From a virus: a DNA stretch of 64,000 bases. This document shows positions 48,565 to 55,562 of this stretch, piece after piece. The notes under the pieces are model-generated. The model saw only the letters and a program-made list of their open reading frames with translations, did not search any database and was not told the DNA's origin. Within the stretch, counting starts at the first letter, position 1. Each line of letters begins with the position of its first letter. A program made the position numbers and the translations under genes. Where the stretch lies: positions 1 through 64,000 of the IMG/VR virus record IMGVR_UViG_3300044618_000993; one strand, given 5' to 3'.

Positions 48565-49617
48565 TTATTTTTTCTTTTTTGATTTTAAAAATTTCTCTGC
48601 TCTAACATCAGCAAAGTTGTGAACCTTAATGGTTATATCATTGAGTTCTTTAACCCTATCAATATCCTTGTCTTGAATAGCCTCTTCTACATCAGCGTAT
48701 AATTCTCTGTTAATTGTATTGGTAATGTATAAAAGTTCATCGAAGGTCATAGAGTTAACCATAGTTGTCAATTGGTTACGCCACTCCAAAGTCTCATCAA
48801 CAATACTACGCTCCCAACTGGCTTCAAAGTCATCGAATGGATTAATTTCTGTGGCATCATCAAATAAGTTACCTTTAGAGTCTACATAACTATCTCTATC
48901 AGAATCCCACTCAACCTCATCGCCATTGTCATTTAACCACATAGGCTCGCCTGTTTCTTCACAAACTTCGCCATTTTCAGAATAGGCTACGCCAGCAAAC
49001 CAAACCCCAGTTTCAGAATAAGTCAACTTAAAGTTTAACTTAGGGAACTTGGCAACTACATACTCAAGCCACGCAATTGGGGGTGACCAAGCAGAGTCAA
49101 AATAGGCAACGAACTCATTAGTATCGATGCTATAATTATCTGATGTGCAATCCCATTTAGTGCCCCAATTATTGATATTCCAATCGTACCAATTGTCAGT
49201 GCCATACTTCTTAATCAAAGCCTTTCTGTCCTTTTCAGTTCCATTAGCACAAGCCACCAGATCGGGTATTGTGATAGGCTTTTGTGCCTCTTCCAATATA
49301 TATAATAAAGAATCTATTTCATTCTTCGGAGCGGTTTGTAAATCGGCTTTAATCTTAGCAATCCTTTCAGATTGAGTATCAATCATTTTTTGAGCGTGGT
49401 TTACCTCATATTCATTGACCCATTTAGCGTCACGAGCTGGAGATATTGTTCGTGTTAATGGTTCAGGCGTTGGATAGTATGCGGACATTCTCCACACAAC
49501 TTCAGTCTCATTTTCTTTGTAACGCATTGGCTCGGTTTTAAGTCCAATCTTTAGAAACTTTTTAAGTTCTTTGGCATCGCCAGAAACTTGTAATCGGTTG
49601 TTGCAATAGTTAGGCAT
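48565..49617 (-). CDS. Api92/YubB-like ferredoxin-fold protein
   Basis: This 350-residue protein opens MPNYCNNRLQVSGDAKEL, the hallmark start of phage Api92 / YubB-type ferredoxin-like domains (residues 1-~60 and again a beta-alpha-beta part around 185-240: DSAWSPPIAWLEYVVAKFP). The C-terminal half is acidic (many Asp/Glu from about 240). Family members are found in phages and plasmids; function unknown. The start is preceded by the shared CCCTTAA leader motif. Confidence 0.78.
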   Translation of the reverse strand: MPNYCNNRLQVSGDAKELKKFLKIGLKTEPMRYKENETEVVWRMSAYYPTPEPLTRTISPARDAKWVNEYEVNHAQKMIDTQSERIAKIKADLQTAPKNEIDSLLYILEEAQKPITIPDLVACANGTEKDRKALIKKYGTDNWYDWNINNWGTKWDCTSDNYSIDTNEFVAYFDSAWSPPIAWLEYVVAKFPKLNFKLTYSETGVWFAGVAYSENGEVCEETGEPMWLNDNGDEVEWDSDRDSYVDSKGNLFDDATEINPFDDFEASWERSIVDETLEWRNQLTTMVNSMTFDELLYITNTINRELYADVEEAIQDKDIDRVKELNDITIKVHNFADVRAEKFLKSKKKK

Positions 49618-49641
49618 AATTGTATTTTTTGTTTAAGGGTT

Positions 49642-49869
49642 TTAAATTGAAATTTGTTCTAAATTAGGATACATAATAATGGTCTCATTTGGGTATGCCT
49701 TTTCTAAAGCAATACATAAATCATAGTTGTCATAGTCCTGGCCATTATCCTTAATTGGCTTTAATGTAGTTTTGATTTGGTTAAAGTCTAAACTTGTTAA
49801 TAAGATAAAATTTTCTTCATTGAATGCTGAGGTTGAAACCTCGATTAATGTTAACTGGTTTTGGTTCAT
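49642..49869 (-). CDS. Small unknown protein of a recurrent Bacteroidota phage family
   Basis: This 75-residue protein starts MNQNQLTLIEVSTSAF and has the pattern 'NFILLTSLDFNQIKTTLKPI... YDNYDLCIALEKAYPN', which I associate with a short family common in Flavobacteria and their phages. Function unknown. The leader shows the CCCTTAA motif. Confidence 0.68.
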   Translation of the reverse strand: MNQNQLTLIEVSTSAFNEENFILLTSLDFNQIKTTLKPIKDNGQDYDNYDLCIALEKAYPNETIIMYPNLEQISI

Positions 49870-49890
49870 AATATTTTTTTTGTTTAAGGG

Positions 49891-50061
49891 TTAAATTTGT
49901 TCTACTGAAATAATGTGACAAGATATGCCTTCGTAGGTTTCAAAGCAATCTTGCAGTTCCCAGCAAGCATCGTTTTCGCTTTCTGCTTTGATTGGCTTAG
50001 ATTTTTGAACCTCGTATTCGCCATCGTTGTTAAATCCGAATGTAATAATGTAAGTATTCAT
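49891..50061 (-). CDS. Tiny unknown protein (56 residues)
   Basis: MNTYIITFGFNNDGEYEVQ opens this short ORF that lies in the 193-base gap between the flanking genes and is missed by length filters. It is a beta-rich, acidic protein with ESENDACWELQDCFETYEG, a Cys/Trp-containing helical centre. Its ATG lies one base before the end of the upstream gene (50063), so it is part of the operon. Confidence 0.6.
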   Translation of the reverse strand: MNTYIITFGFNNDGEYEVQKSKPIKAESENDACWELQDCFETYEGISCHIISVEQI

Positions 50062-50062
50062 A

Positions 50063-50947
50063 TTAGTTGTTGTTTGATTTGCAAAAGTTTATTAATTGAG
50101 TTTTAAGTTCGTTGTCGGTAACATAAGCGTAATCGCATATAATTGTCCACTCTTCCGCTAAAGATTGATCGGGATTGTGGGTGATGGTATACTCATTGTT
50201 ATCGTATTCAACATCCCAGCTCGTGATGGTTAAAACCTCTTTGTTTTGTAGTTTGAATGGAGTCGTATTATCTTGGTTTGAAATTTCGAGTTCATCGACA
50301 TCGGTTAATTTACCATCCACGATTACATATTGAGAGTCCTCGAACTCTGTCCAATAAAAGCCATCGCTTGTATCCTTGTCATCGTCATAAGCCTCTTCTA
50401 AAGTCATACCCCACTCACGCTTAACAAATGCCTCAGCATCGGCCTCGTATTTAAAGTAGTAATGGCCACCATTGACTACCCATCCCTCATCCATACCTTC
50501 GCCAGTTATAGAGCACTCTCGTCCAAAGGTTTGGCCTTCGTATACTTTAGTGCCATCCTTATAGATGCTTACATAATCTTCCGACTGCTCATTTTCTGTT
50601 GAGTCAGATACTTCAAAGCCACCATTCACATCAATTGTAGCCGAGATGTCCCAACTAATTACATATTCATCATCTGATAAATTATATTGCTTTTTGAACT
50701 CCTCTAAGATATCAATATATAATTGGTTTGGGAGTACATCAATATCAAGAGGAACTCGCTTAGGCTCTTGACCTCTAAGGATTATTTTAGTGTTGCCATC
50801 GACTACATTGTTTTGCTCCAGCTCTGCCAGATCTATTTGCCCATTTTTAGCCATAGCCATATAAATGTCTTTAGCATCTTGGTAGTTGTCAGCATCGATG
50901 TCAACGATGGTTTGAGTTGTTTTGGTGATGATTGCTTGGTATTGCAT
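50063..50947 (-). CDS. Large acidic unknown protein with GMxEGW motif
   Basis: This 294-residue protein is strongly acidic (dense Asp/Glu from residues 60 to 220) and beta-rich. A motif 'CSITGEGMDEGWVVNGGHYYF' lies at about 145-165; it recalls 'TGxGMNEGY' segments with nearby Cys in phage and plasmid proteins of unknown role. The acidic make-up suggests interaction with nucleic-acid-binding host proteins, by inference. The start is preceded by CCCTTAA inside the upstream gene. Confidence 0.66.
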   Translation of the reverse strand: MQYQAIITKTTQTIVDIDADNYQDAKDIYMAMAKNGQIDLAELEQNNVVDGNTKIILRGQEPKRVPLDIDVLPNQLYIDILEEFKKQYNLSDDEYVISWDISATIDVNGGFEVSDSTENEQSEDYVSIYKDGTKVYEGQTFGRECSITGEGMDEGWVVNGGHYYFKYEADAEAFVKREWGMTLEEAYDDDKDTSDGFYWTEFEDSQYVIVDGKLTDVDELEISNQDNTTPFKLQNKEVLTITSWDVEYDNNEYTITHNPDQSLAEEWTIICDYAYVTDNELKTQLINFCKSNNN

Positions 50948-50951
50948 AATA

Positions 50952-51158
50952 TTAATTGTTTAAAAAGTTAAGGGTTGAGGTTAAGGTTTCAAAGTCGTCG
51001 TTGTCATATTGCTCATAGTGGTATGTGTCATCAAGCCATTCGGCAAAATCGGTTTGCTCTTGACCAGTTAAAGTGCTATAGATTGACTTTGCTTTGTCTA
51101 ATAGTTGATTCTCTAAAGCATCAACGATTTGAATAAATGATGGGTTAACTTGTGTCAT
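50952..51158 (-). CDS. Small acidic unknown protein
   Basis: This 68-residue protein has an acidic C-terminal half (EWLDDTYHYEQYDNDDFETL) and a helical N-terminus (IQIVDALENQLLDKA). It begins one base downstream of the next gene stop. Its final codons include a CCCTTAA motif that also serves as the leader of the gene at 50947. Confidence 0.6.
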   Translation of the reverse strand: MTQVNPSFIQIVDALENQLLDKAKSIYSTLTGQEQTDFAEWLDDTYHYEQYDNDDFETLTSTLNFLNN

Positions 51159-51159
51159 A

Positions 51160-51402
51160 TTAGTGGGCTTTAATTTGTTTGTCTAAAGTGATTTCATCAA
51201 TGGCTTCAGCAATGGCAGTATGAACGGCTTCAGATTGACTGAAAACGACATCCAAGATATCGTATGCCTCACTATCTGAGCAGTCATATAAGCCCTGTAT
51301 GTCATCGATTGACCATAGGTTATCTACATAGTAGCCTTCAGATTTAAGGAGTGCCTTAGCACTTTCGATTTGAGCGATTGAGTTGGTTATTGAATTATTC
51401 AT
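51160..51402 (-). CDS. Small acidic protein of a recurrent phage family
   Basis: This 80-residue protein contains 'GYYVDNLWSIDDIQGLYDCSDSEAYDILDVV', a pattern I recall from short phage proteins of Bacteroidota hosts (NLW-x-DDVQ). It is helical and acidic. Function unknown. Its start has an AT-rich leader with no CCCTTAA motif. Confidence 0.68.
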   Translation of the reverse strand: MNNSITNSIAQIESAKALLKSEGYYVDNLWSIDDIQGLYDCSDSEAYDILDVVFSQSEAVHTAIAEAIDEITLDKQIKAH

Positions 51403-51445
51403 AGGGCAATATTAAATTATAAATTTGATATAAAAAAATTTATTT

Positions 51446-51829
51446 TTAAAATTGTAATGACTTCGCCAGATCATCAAGTGTTTCTTGGTATTTAGCGTTA
51501 AACTCGGCTTCGCTTATTTTGTCATAATCTTCGCCAACTATATAACAATATGTGCTAATTGCGTTGTTATATACATCCAGCTGAATGGTATTATTTTCGT
51601 TTATAATGGCATAATAGTTTGAGCCGTCCTTTGTGTACATAGGATATTCGATTTCAATATTATCGAAAGCCACTCTGTAGTGATTGGTTATGCTTATAAG
51701 TTCTTTTACAAGGTCATAATCGCTCATCATTGCGTAGCGTTTTGCTTCATCAACTGAGTTAATGTCATAAGTAGATAATCCAAAGATTGCCTCTAAGATA
51801 AGTTGTCTTGTGTTGTGATTTGTGTTCAT
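51446..51829 (-). CDS. Acidic unknown protein, paralogue of the 51903 gene product
   Basis: This 127-residue protein's first 52 residues (TRQLILEAIFGLSTYDINSV... ISITNHYR) match the whole protein encoded at 51903-52067 in spacing and many positions, so the two arose by duplication. The extra C-terminal part (about 55-127) is beta-rich and acidic. Role unknown. It follows the tRNA-like hairpin by 23 bases. Confidence 0.66.
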   Translation of the reverse strand: MNTNHNTRQLILEAIFGLSTYDINSVDEAKRYAMMSDYDLVKELISITNHYRVAFDNIEIEYPMYTKDGSNYYAIINENNTIQLDVYNNAISTYCYIVGEDYDKISEAEFNAKYQETLDDLAKSLQF

Positions 51830-51850
51830 ATTAATTTGATGTTTAAATTT

Positions 51851-51895
51851 GAAAGCGTGGGTGGAATCGAACCACCCTTTATTCCAAAACGCTTT
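51851..51895 (-). ncRNA. tRNA-like minihelix (acceptor stem plus T-arm only)
   Basis: On the minus strand, a 7-nt segment AAAGCGT (51895-51889) pairs perfectly with ACGCTTT (51858-51852). Between them lie an 11-nt linker and a 6-bp T-stem (GGGTGG with CCACCC) closing a 7-nt loop TTCGATT that matches the tRNA T-loop consensus, with the conserved G53-C61 pair. Base 51851 is a discriminator-like C. There is no D-arm, anticodon arm or encoded CCA. It sits in a 73-base gap between two paralogous genes, in the same orientation. It may be a tRNA relic or a functional tRNA-mimic substrate for tRNA-binding enzymes. A simple hairpin terminator is less likely because no T-run follows. Confidence 0.7.
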
Positions 51896-51902
51896 GAGTG
51901 GG

Positions 51903-52067
51903 TTAATTAGTCCTAAAGTATTCCGCTATGTCGATTAGTTCATCTATTAATTGTTCTTCGCTCATTTTAGCATACTTTTTAGCGTCACTTACTTTTGCAA
52001 TTTCATCTGATGCAAAGTCAAAGATTGCATCAATTAATTTTTCTCGTGTGGTTTGCTTTGTGTTCAT
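51903..52067 (-). CDS. Small acidic protein, paralogue of the 51446 product
   Basis: The start is ATG 52067 (MNTKQTTREKLIDAIF, 54 residues); the longer in-frame start at 52112 would overlap the leader motif. Sequence matches residues 1-52 of the protein encoded at 51446-51829. Two CCCTTA-type motifs precede the start. It is helical and acidic, of unknown function. Confidence 0.65.
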   Translation of the reverse strand: MNTKQTTREKLIDAIFDFASDEIAKVSDAKKYAKMSEEQLIDELIDIAEYFRTN

Positions 52068-52089
52068 AATTGTATAAGGGTTTAAGGGG

Positions 52090-52287
52090 TTATGCATAAC
52101 GGCAGTTTTCAATTGCGGTCAAGTAATAGTCATACCATTCATTGAATAGGTCTTGAGCCTCATCGGTATAGTATGTTATAGCATCGGTATCGTTCACATA
52201 GATTTGTGACAATGTAGGGTCTTGCTCAAGGCGTTGGTGAGCCAATTCTGAAGCAAGTTCGAGGGAGTTTATTGTGATTGTTTCCAT
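52090..52287 (-). CDS. Small acidic unknown protein
   Basis: The start is ATG 52287 (METITINSLELASELA, 65 residues); the longer reading from 52335 overlaps the previous gene and is unlikely. It is helical and acidic with a Tyr/Trp-rich end (LFNEWYDYYLTAIENCRYA). Function unknown. An A/T leader without a CCCTTAA motif precedes it. Confidence 0.6.
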   Translation of the reverse strand: METITINSLELASELAHQRLEQDPTLSQIYVNDTDAITYYTDEAQDLFNEWYDYYLTAIENCRYA

Positions 52288-52315
52288 AATTATTGTAGGA
52301 TCTGGCAAAGGGGGT

Positions 52316-52504
52316 TTAAAAATTTTCGATTTCAAGTTGTCTTAACATACATTCAAGTGCTTCCTCTCTTGTGATAACCTCACCGAACTCGGCGAGGCTA
52401 TCTTCATCGTTGTAAGTGCCGTTGTGGTCATTCCATTCAAGCCACGCAATCATATCTTCACGAGACCAGTTTTTAAGCGATTCTTTAGTTATTTCAGTTG
52501 TCAT
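52316..52504 (-). CDS. Small strongly acidic unknown protein
   Basis: This 62-residue protein has roughly 18 Asp/Glu against 5 Lys/Arg and two Trp residues (SREDMIAWLEWNDHNG). It is helical. Acidic small early proteins of phages often mimic DNA or bind host factors, so a takeover role is inferred. The leader has a CCCTTAACCC-type motif. Confidence 0.62.
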   Translation of the reverse strand: MTTEITKESLKNWSREDMIAWLEWNDHNGTYNDEDSLAEFGEVITREEALECMLRQLEIENF

Positions 52505-52540
52505 AATATTTGGTATTTGGGGTTAAGGGTTAAGGATGGG

Positions 52541-53005
52541 TTAAAATAGTTTATCGTATTGTTTAGAGATTAGGTTTAAGGTAAAGCATTCATAGTTATC
52601 GAATGGGCAATAGCCGTCATTGGCATTCACTTGGTATTGGGCTATGTATTCGTCAAGGTCAATAGGTTGGGAGTCATCAAGGTTATAGGATTCATTGAGT
52701 GTATCCATAAAGTTACGAGCCAATAAATCAATGTTGTCATTTGTAGCCGTCAAGACTTCCAATGCACCATTTACTTCATCCCAAGATGTCAAGACTCCGT
52801 CATCTAAAAGGACTAAAGCATCAAGGGTTTTACGCTCGTTAGGGGTTAAGTCTTGCAAAGACTCAATGTAATGGATATGCTTTTGGTCAGCAACCTTACG
52901 CCATCTATTGTACTCAAGGTCATTAGGGGCATCATTTACTAAATTAAGGCAATATTCATAGGCACTATGCTTGAAAAAAAGTGTGATTAATTTATCGTAG
53001 TTCAT
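52541..53005 (-). CDS. Acidic unknown protein
   Basis: This 154-residue protein is helical and acidic with many Asp/Asn/Leu residues (LLARNFMDTLNESYNLDDSQPIDLDEYI). It has no recognised motif. It lies in the accessory run between the two larger acidic genes and has a CCCTTAA motif in its leader. Confidence 0.62.
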   Translation of the reverse strand: MNYDKLITLFFKHSAYEYCLNLVNDAPNDLEYNRWRKVADQKHIHYIESLQDLTPNERKTLDALVLLDDGVLTSWDEVNGALEVLTATNDNIDLLARNFMDTLNESYNLDDSQPIDLDEYIAQYQVNANDGYCPFDNYECFTLNLISKQYDKLF

Positions 53006-53047
53006 AATATTATAGGGGGGGATTAAGGGTTTAAAATGAGGGGTTAA

Positions 53048-53713
53048 TTATTGAGCGATTACAAATGAAATGATGAAGTAAATGAACACTTCTTTTAAGG
53101 TCTTTCTATCGTTGTATTGAGCCTCGTGGGTAGTGTAGTATTGCTCTTCGGCAATATAGACTACATTGTCACTTTCTAACCACTCGTTGAACTCCAATAT
53201 ATCGTGCACATTAGGGGCTAATAGTTTAGTCAAGGTCTCAAGGTTGTAGATTAAAATTTCTTGAGCACTCATACGAAGCCACAATATTTCTTCGTCATCT
53301 GTAGCCACTATAGTTGACCACACTTTATTGCACCAATTGTCAAATACTTCTTGCTCGTCATCGGCCATATCATCACTCCAAGATTGTCTAATAGCCAAAC
53401 CTTGACAATAAAGGTCATAGATTTTATTGGTAACTTCAGAAGCAAACTTAATCTCAGTAGAATAGACGGCATTAAGGTATAAATACCTATTCTCATAGAT
53501 TACATAGTTGTGTAGGCTTTGCTCATCAAATGCAACTATGTGGGCATCCGCACCATATGGCATATCAGCATAGTATTGTTGAGCGTCATTAAAGTGCTCA
53601 AAGGCTTGGCCATTAGGGGTGATTAAATAACCTTTGTCAATTGGTTGGAAGGTAATAGCGTCAATGTGTGCGAATGTGTCGCCGTTAGTTAGGGTGATTG
53701 ATTTTGTGTTCAT
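53048..53713 (-). CDS. Acidic unknown protein at the head of the leftward accessory operon
   Basis: This 221-residue protein has a short beta-rich N-terminal part (1-100) and a helical, acidic, Trp-containing middle (105-160: SWSDDMADDEQEVFDNWCNKVW), and ends in a short hydrophobic helix (VFIYFIISFVIAQ), so a membrane-anchored tail is possible. It is the first gene after a promoter in the leftward accessory cluster. No known family. Confidence 0.64.
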   Translation of the reverse strand: MNTKSITLTNGDTFAHIDAITFQPIDKGYLITPNGQAFEHFNDAQQYYADMPYGADAHIVAFDEQSLHNYVIYENRYLYLNAVYSTEIKFASEVTNKIYDLYCQGLAIRQSWSDDMADDEQEVFDNWCNKVWSTIVATDDEEILWLRMSAQEILIYNLETLTKLLAPNVHDILEFNEWLESDNVVYIAEEQYYTTHEAQYNDRKTLKEVFIYFIISFVIAQ

Positions 53714-53734
53714 AATAATTTATCTTAACGGCAA

Positions 53735-53767
53735 CAAAGATAAAGTTATAGAAATCATATAAACAAA
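53735..53767 (-). promoter_or_regulatory. Full Bacteroidota promoter (TTTG-N21-TATCTTTG), leftward accessory operon
   Basis: On the minus strand TTTG (53767-53764), a 21-base spacer and TATCTTTG (53742-53735) precede ATG 53713 by 21 bases. It likely drives the run of acidic genes from 53713 leftward. Confidence 0.8.
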
Positions 53768-53868
53768 TACTCACATAAAAAAAATTGAAAATAATTTGCA
53801 ACTCGCTGAAAATCAGCCGAAAAAAGTTTAAAAAAATCGATCCAAATTACCAGCTTTTTGACTAAAAT

Positions 53869-54516
53869 TTATAGTTTCTCAAGGTCATTTTGCCAAAAAT
53901 TAGTTGTGGCATCTTTGTAGATTTTCGCAAACAAAATATTGAACTCATCAAGGGCATTTGAACTCTCTCTTGATAGCCTATAGAACCTATGAGCAAAAGC
54001 GTGGGGACTTACTATCTTATTAGTATAGTTATTGACCTCCAAAGCGGACAACTCAACAAAGTGACCAAAGTATAACAACTCCCTAAACAATTGGGCAAAG
54101 TATTTCTTATCTGTCTTTTTAATCTTTAGCAATTGTGAGCGTTTAAATACCCCATCATTTAAACTACAAACTACCCAAGCATTGAGCAGTATTTCAAAGT
54201 GCCTATCGGTCAACCCTTTTAACCCCTCAACCTTACTCCTAACATCCCAAAGGTATTTCAATACCATAGACACTAAATACCCAAAGGCCAAAGATTGTTT
54301 GCCATAGACAACCCCCTCACTAACTGCCTTGACTTTCGCATCCCTTCGTTCTAAAGCGTTCTTAACCTTCTTACAATCCATTATATAACGAATAGGGATA
54401 CTATGCAATAAGGCTAAAGCCTCATCCTTTGTCATTGAATCTGTAGGCATAGGATAACTACATTTACCAATAGGCTCAACCATATATGCCCTCTGTTTTA
54501 TGCTCTTTTTACCCAT
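53869..54516 (-). CDS. Leftward unknown protein beside the control region
   Basis: The start at 54516 (MGKKSIKQ, 215 residues) is chosen because a -7 box lies just upstream; a longer start at 54597 crosses the box. The protein is basic at the N-terminus, with a helical middle and a C-terminal part (about 120-200) that reads like a winged helix (LLNAWVVCSLNDGVFKRSQLLKIKKTDKKYFAQLFREL). It is the first leftward gene from the control region, a typical place for an early regulator or initiator. Confidence 0.62.
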   Translation of the reverse strand: MGKKSIKQRAYMVEPIGKCSYPMPTDSMTKDEALALLHSIPIRYIMDCKKVKNALERRDAKVKAVSEGVVYGKQSLAFGYLVSMVLKYLWDVRSKVEGLKGLTDRHFEILLNAWVVCSLNDGVFKRSQLLKIKKTDKKYFAQLFRELLYFGHFVELSALEVNNYTNKIVSPHAFAHRFYRLSRESSNALDEFNILFAKIYKDATTNFWQNDLEKL

Positions 54517-54536
54517 AGTCTTTACTATATGAATCG

Positions 54537-54544
54537 CAAATGTA
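54537..54544 (-). promoter_or_regulatory. Bacteroidota -7 promoter element (TACATTTG), leftward from the control region
   Basis: On the minus strand TACATTTG (54544-54537) ends 20 bases before ATG 54516. The expected -33 TTTG is not evident. Confidence 0.6.
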
Positions 54545-54702
54545 CAAACAATATAGTATTTATAGGGTGAAAATTTTTCCAATTTTACGATAGACACAAT
54601 GTTTGTGAGGGAAACAAGATTCTCTCAGTTAAAAAACCCTTTGTTTTCAACGCTTTTAGACCCTTCCGCCAGGCAAAACCCTTGTGAGAGTAGGGCTTCA
54701 AT

Positions 54703-54714
54703 GCCAGATCTGGC
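54703..54714. promoter_or_regulatory. Perfect 12-bp palindrome GCCAGATCTGGC
   Basis: A perfect inverted repeat without spacer, inside the control region, is a typical dimeric-repressor or initiator site. No second copy was noticed. Confidence 0.45.
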
Positions 54715-54958
54715 GTACAACCCCTTATTTTATTGGGGGTTTGGCGTTGGTTCATTTGTCACACAATCTGTCTTATAATCAACATTATGTTAACCACTCT
54801 ATTTCTGTGGGTCAAGCGTTTGCCTTACTCTCGCTTGGGTTTCCGTTTAGCCCCTCCCCCACTCTATCGGCTTTTTTGCATCCGCTTTGCTTTGGGCTTG
54901 AATTATTGAGGCATCCCTATTGAGCATACATAAGGGCTAAAGTTTTGGAAAACAAATA

Positions 54959-54969
54959 GGGGGTGGGTG
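54959..54969. repeat. G-rich repeat, copy 1 (GGGGGTGGGTG)
   Basis: An 11-base G-rich block that recurs at 55195-55205; a related GAGGTGGGTGGG is at 55171-55182. Several G-runs close together could form G-quadruplexes or bind an initiator. Both 11-mers are followed within about 30 bases by a CGTAACT-type sequence. Confidence 0.6.
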
Positions 54970-55076
54970 CTATCGTAACTTCTTGTTTTTTAGGCAGTTA
55001 CAGGTATGGCAGGTTATGTATGTCACCCCACCAGCACACTTAGATCTAGGTTATTACATTCAGTACATACCCCTTT

Positions 55077-55085
55077 TGTGAATAA
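55077..55085. promoter_or_regulatory. DnaA-box-like site 1 (TGTGAATAA, i.e. TTATTCACA)
   Basis: The reverse complement differs by one base from the DnaA consensus TTATCCACA. It is followed by CTTA, as is site 2. Confidence 0.5.
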
Positions 55086-55154
55086 CTTAGGTATCAAAAA
55101 TCCAGCATAGGCTTTCCTTGCCACACGGTGGAGACAACTTTTTGCCAAATAGGC

Positions 55155-55163
55155 TGTTGATAA
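55155..55163. promoter_or_regulatory. DnaA-box-like site 2 (TGTTGATAA, i.e. TTATCAACA)
   Basis: The reverse complement differs by one base from TTATCCACA. The two sites share ATAACTTA at the same relative position and lie 78 bases apart, supporting a common binding factor. Confidence 0.5.
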
Positions 55164-55194
55164 CTTAAATGAGGTGGGTGGGTTATGTAAAACA

Positions 55195-55205
55195 GGGGGT
55201 GGGTG
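55195..55205. repeat. G-rich repeat, copy 2 (GGGGGTGGGTG)
   Basis: Exact copy of the block at 54959-54969, closely preceded by GGTGGGTGGG (55173-55182). The copies bracket the two DnaA-box-like sites. Confidence 0.6.
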
Positions 55206-55264
55206 TAGTAAAAAGGGGTGTATGGTATACGTAACTGCTTGATTATCATGCAAAATTTGCTATG

Positions 55265-55294
55265 TTTTGCTTCCGTTTGCTTCAGTTTGCTTCA
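55265..55294. repeat. Three phased 10-bp iterons (GTTTGCTTCA type)
   Basis: TTTGCTTC occurs at 55266-55273, 55276-55283 and 55286-55293, exactly 10 bases apart, so the copies lie on the same helix face. The second and third units are identical over 10 bases. This is the pattern of replication iterons or an operator array. Confidence 0.65.
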
Positions 55295-55310
55295 CATAAA
55301 TTATTTTTTA

Positions 55311-55322
55311 ATACTATAGTAT
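55311..55322. promoter_or_regulatory. Perfect 12-bp palindrome ATACTATAGTAT near the early promoter
   Basis: A perfect AT-rich inverted repeat ends 17 bases before the -7 box at 55340, where the -33 region would be. It is a plausible operator for a dimeric regulator. Confidence 0.5.
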
Positions 55323-55339
55323 ATGTTGGATTTTTAATA

Positions 55340-55347
55340 TATATTTG
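55340..55347 (+). promoter_or_regulatory. Bacteroidota -7 promoter element (TATATTTG), rightward early operon
   Basis: TATATTTG ends seven bases before ATG 55355 and so gives a nearly leaderless mRNA. It sits at the right edge of the control region and opens the rightward early operon. Confidence 0.7.
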
Positions 55348-55354
55348 CTCCCAC

Positions 55355-55555
55355 ATGAAAACAACAGAGCAGATTGTTGAATTAATCCATCAGATTGAGT
55401 TTGATATGGATCAGGTAAATACTCTTATTACTAAACACCTTAGGAGCGCTGGTAAGGCTGATATAGTTAGTGATGCTTACTTTGATTCACTGGTTGAGGC
55501 TAAGGCTGTTTTAGAGGGTAAGATTGAAATACTTAAATGGGTTATTGAGTTATAG
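55355..55555 (+). CDS. Small helical unknown protein, first rightward early gene
   Basis: The start ATG 55355 (MKTTEQIVELIHQ, 66 residues) is set by the promoter; the longer frame from 55262 covers the iterons and is rejected. The protein is an amphipathic helical bundle with no Cys motif. Unknown early function. Confidence 0.68.
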   Translation: MKTTEQIVELIHQIEFDMDQVNTLITKHLRSAGKADIVSDAYFDSLVEAKAVLEGKIEILKWVIEL

Positions 55556-55562
55556 GTATACT

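Larger units (their letters stand above)
54517..55354. other. Non-coding control region, candidate origin of replication
   Basis: This 838-base stretch is the only gene-free gap over 300 bases. It separates the leftward and rightward early genes. It holds two DnaA-box-like 9-mers, G-rich repeats, three 10-bp iterons, two 12-bp palindromes and an AT-rich segment (about 55295-55347) that ends in a promoter box. Base composition is more GC-rich than in the flanking genes over 54660-55230. The phage encodes a DnaA domain IV-like protein and a DnaB helicase, so an initiation function is a reasonable inference. Two weak ORFs here (54684-54923 plus, 55023-55253 minus) are rejected. Confidence 0.6.

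Noticed and set aside
51851-51895. Complete tRNA gene
   Set aside because: There is no D-arm or anticodon arm between the acceptor halves, so it is only a minihelix.
54719-54741. Hairpin AACCCC/GGGGTT as a terminator
   Set aside because: The stem is only 6 bp, there is no T-run in the plus direction and no upstream gene to terminate.
54684-54923. 79-residue plus-strand ORF in the control region
   Set aside because: Starts with a non-standard codon context, has no promoter or coupling, and overlaps palindromes and likely regulatory repeats.
55023-55253. 76-residue minus-strand ORF in the control region
   Set aside because: Overlaps the DnaA-box-like sites and the G-rich repeats; no coding-like pattern or start signal.
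55262-55354. Longer N-terminus for the first rightward early gene
   Set aside because: It would translate the iterons and promoter box; ATG 55355 follows the box directly.
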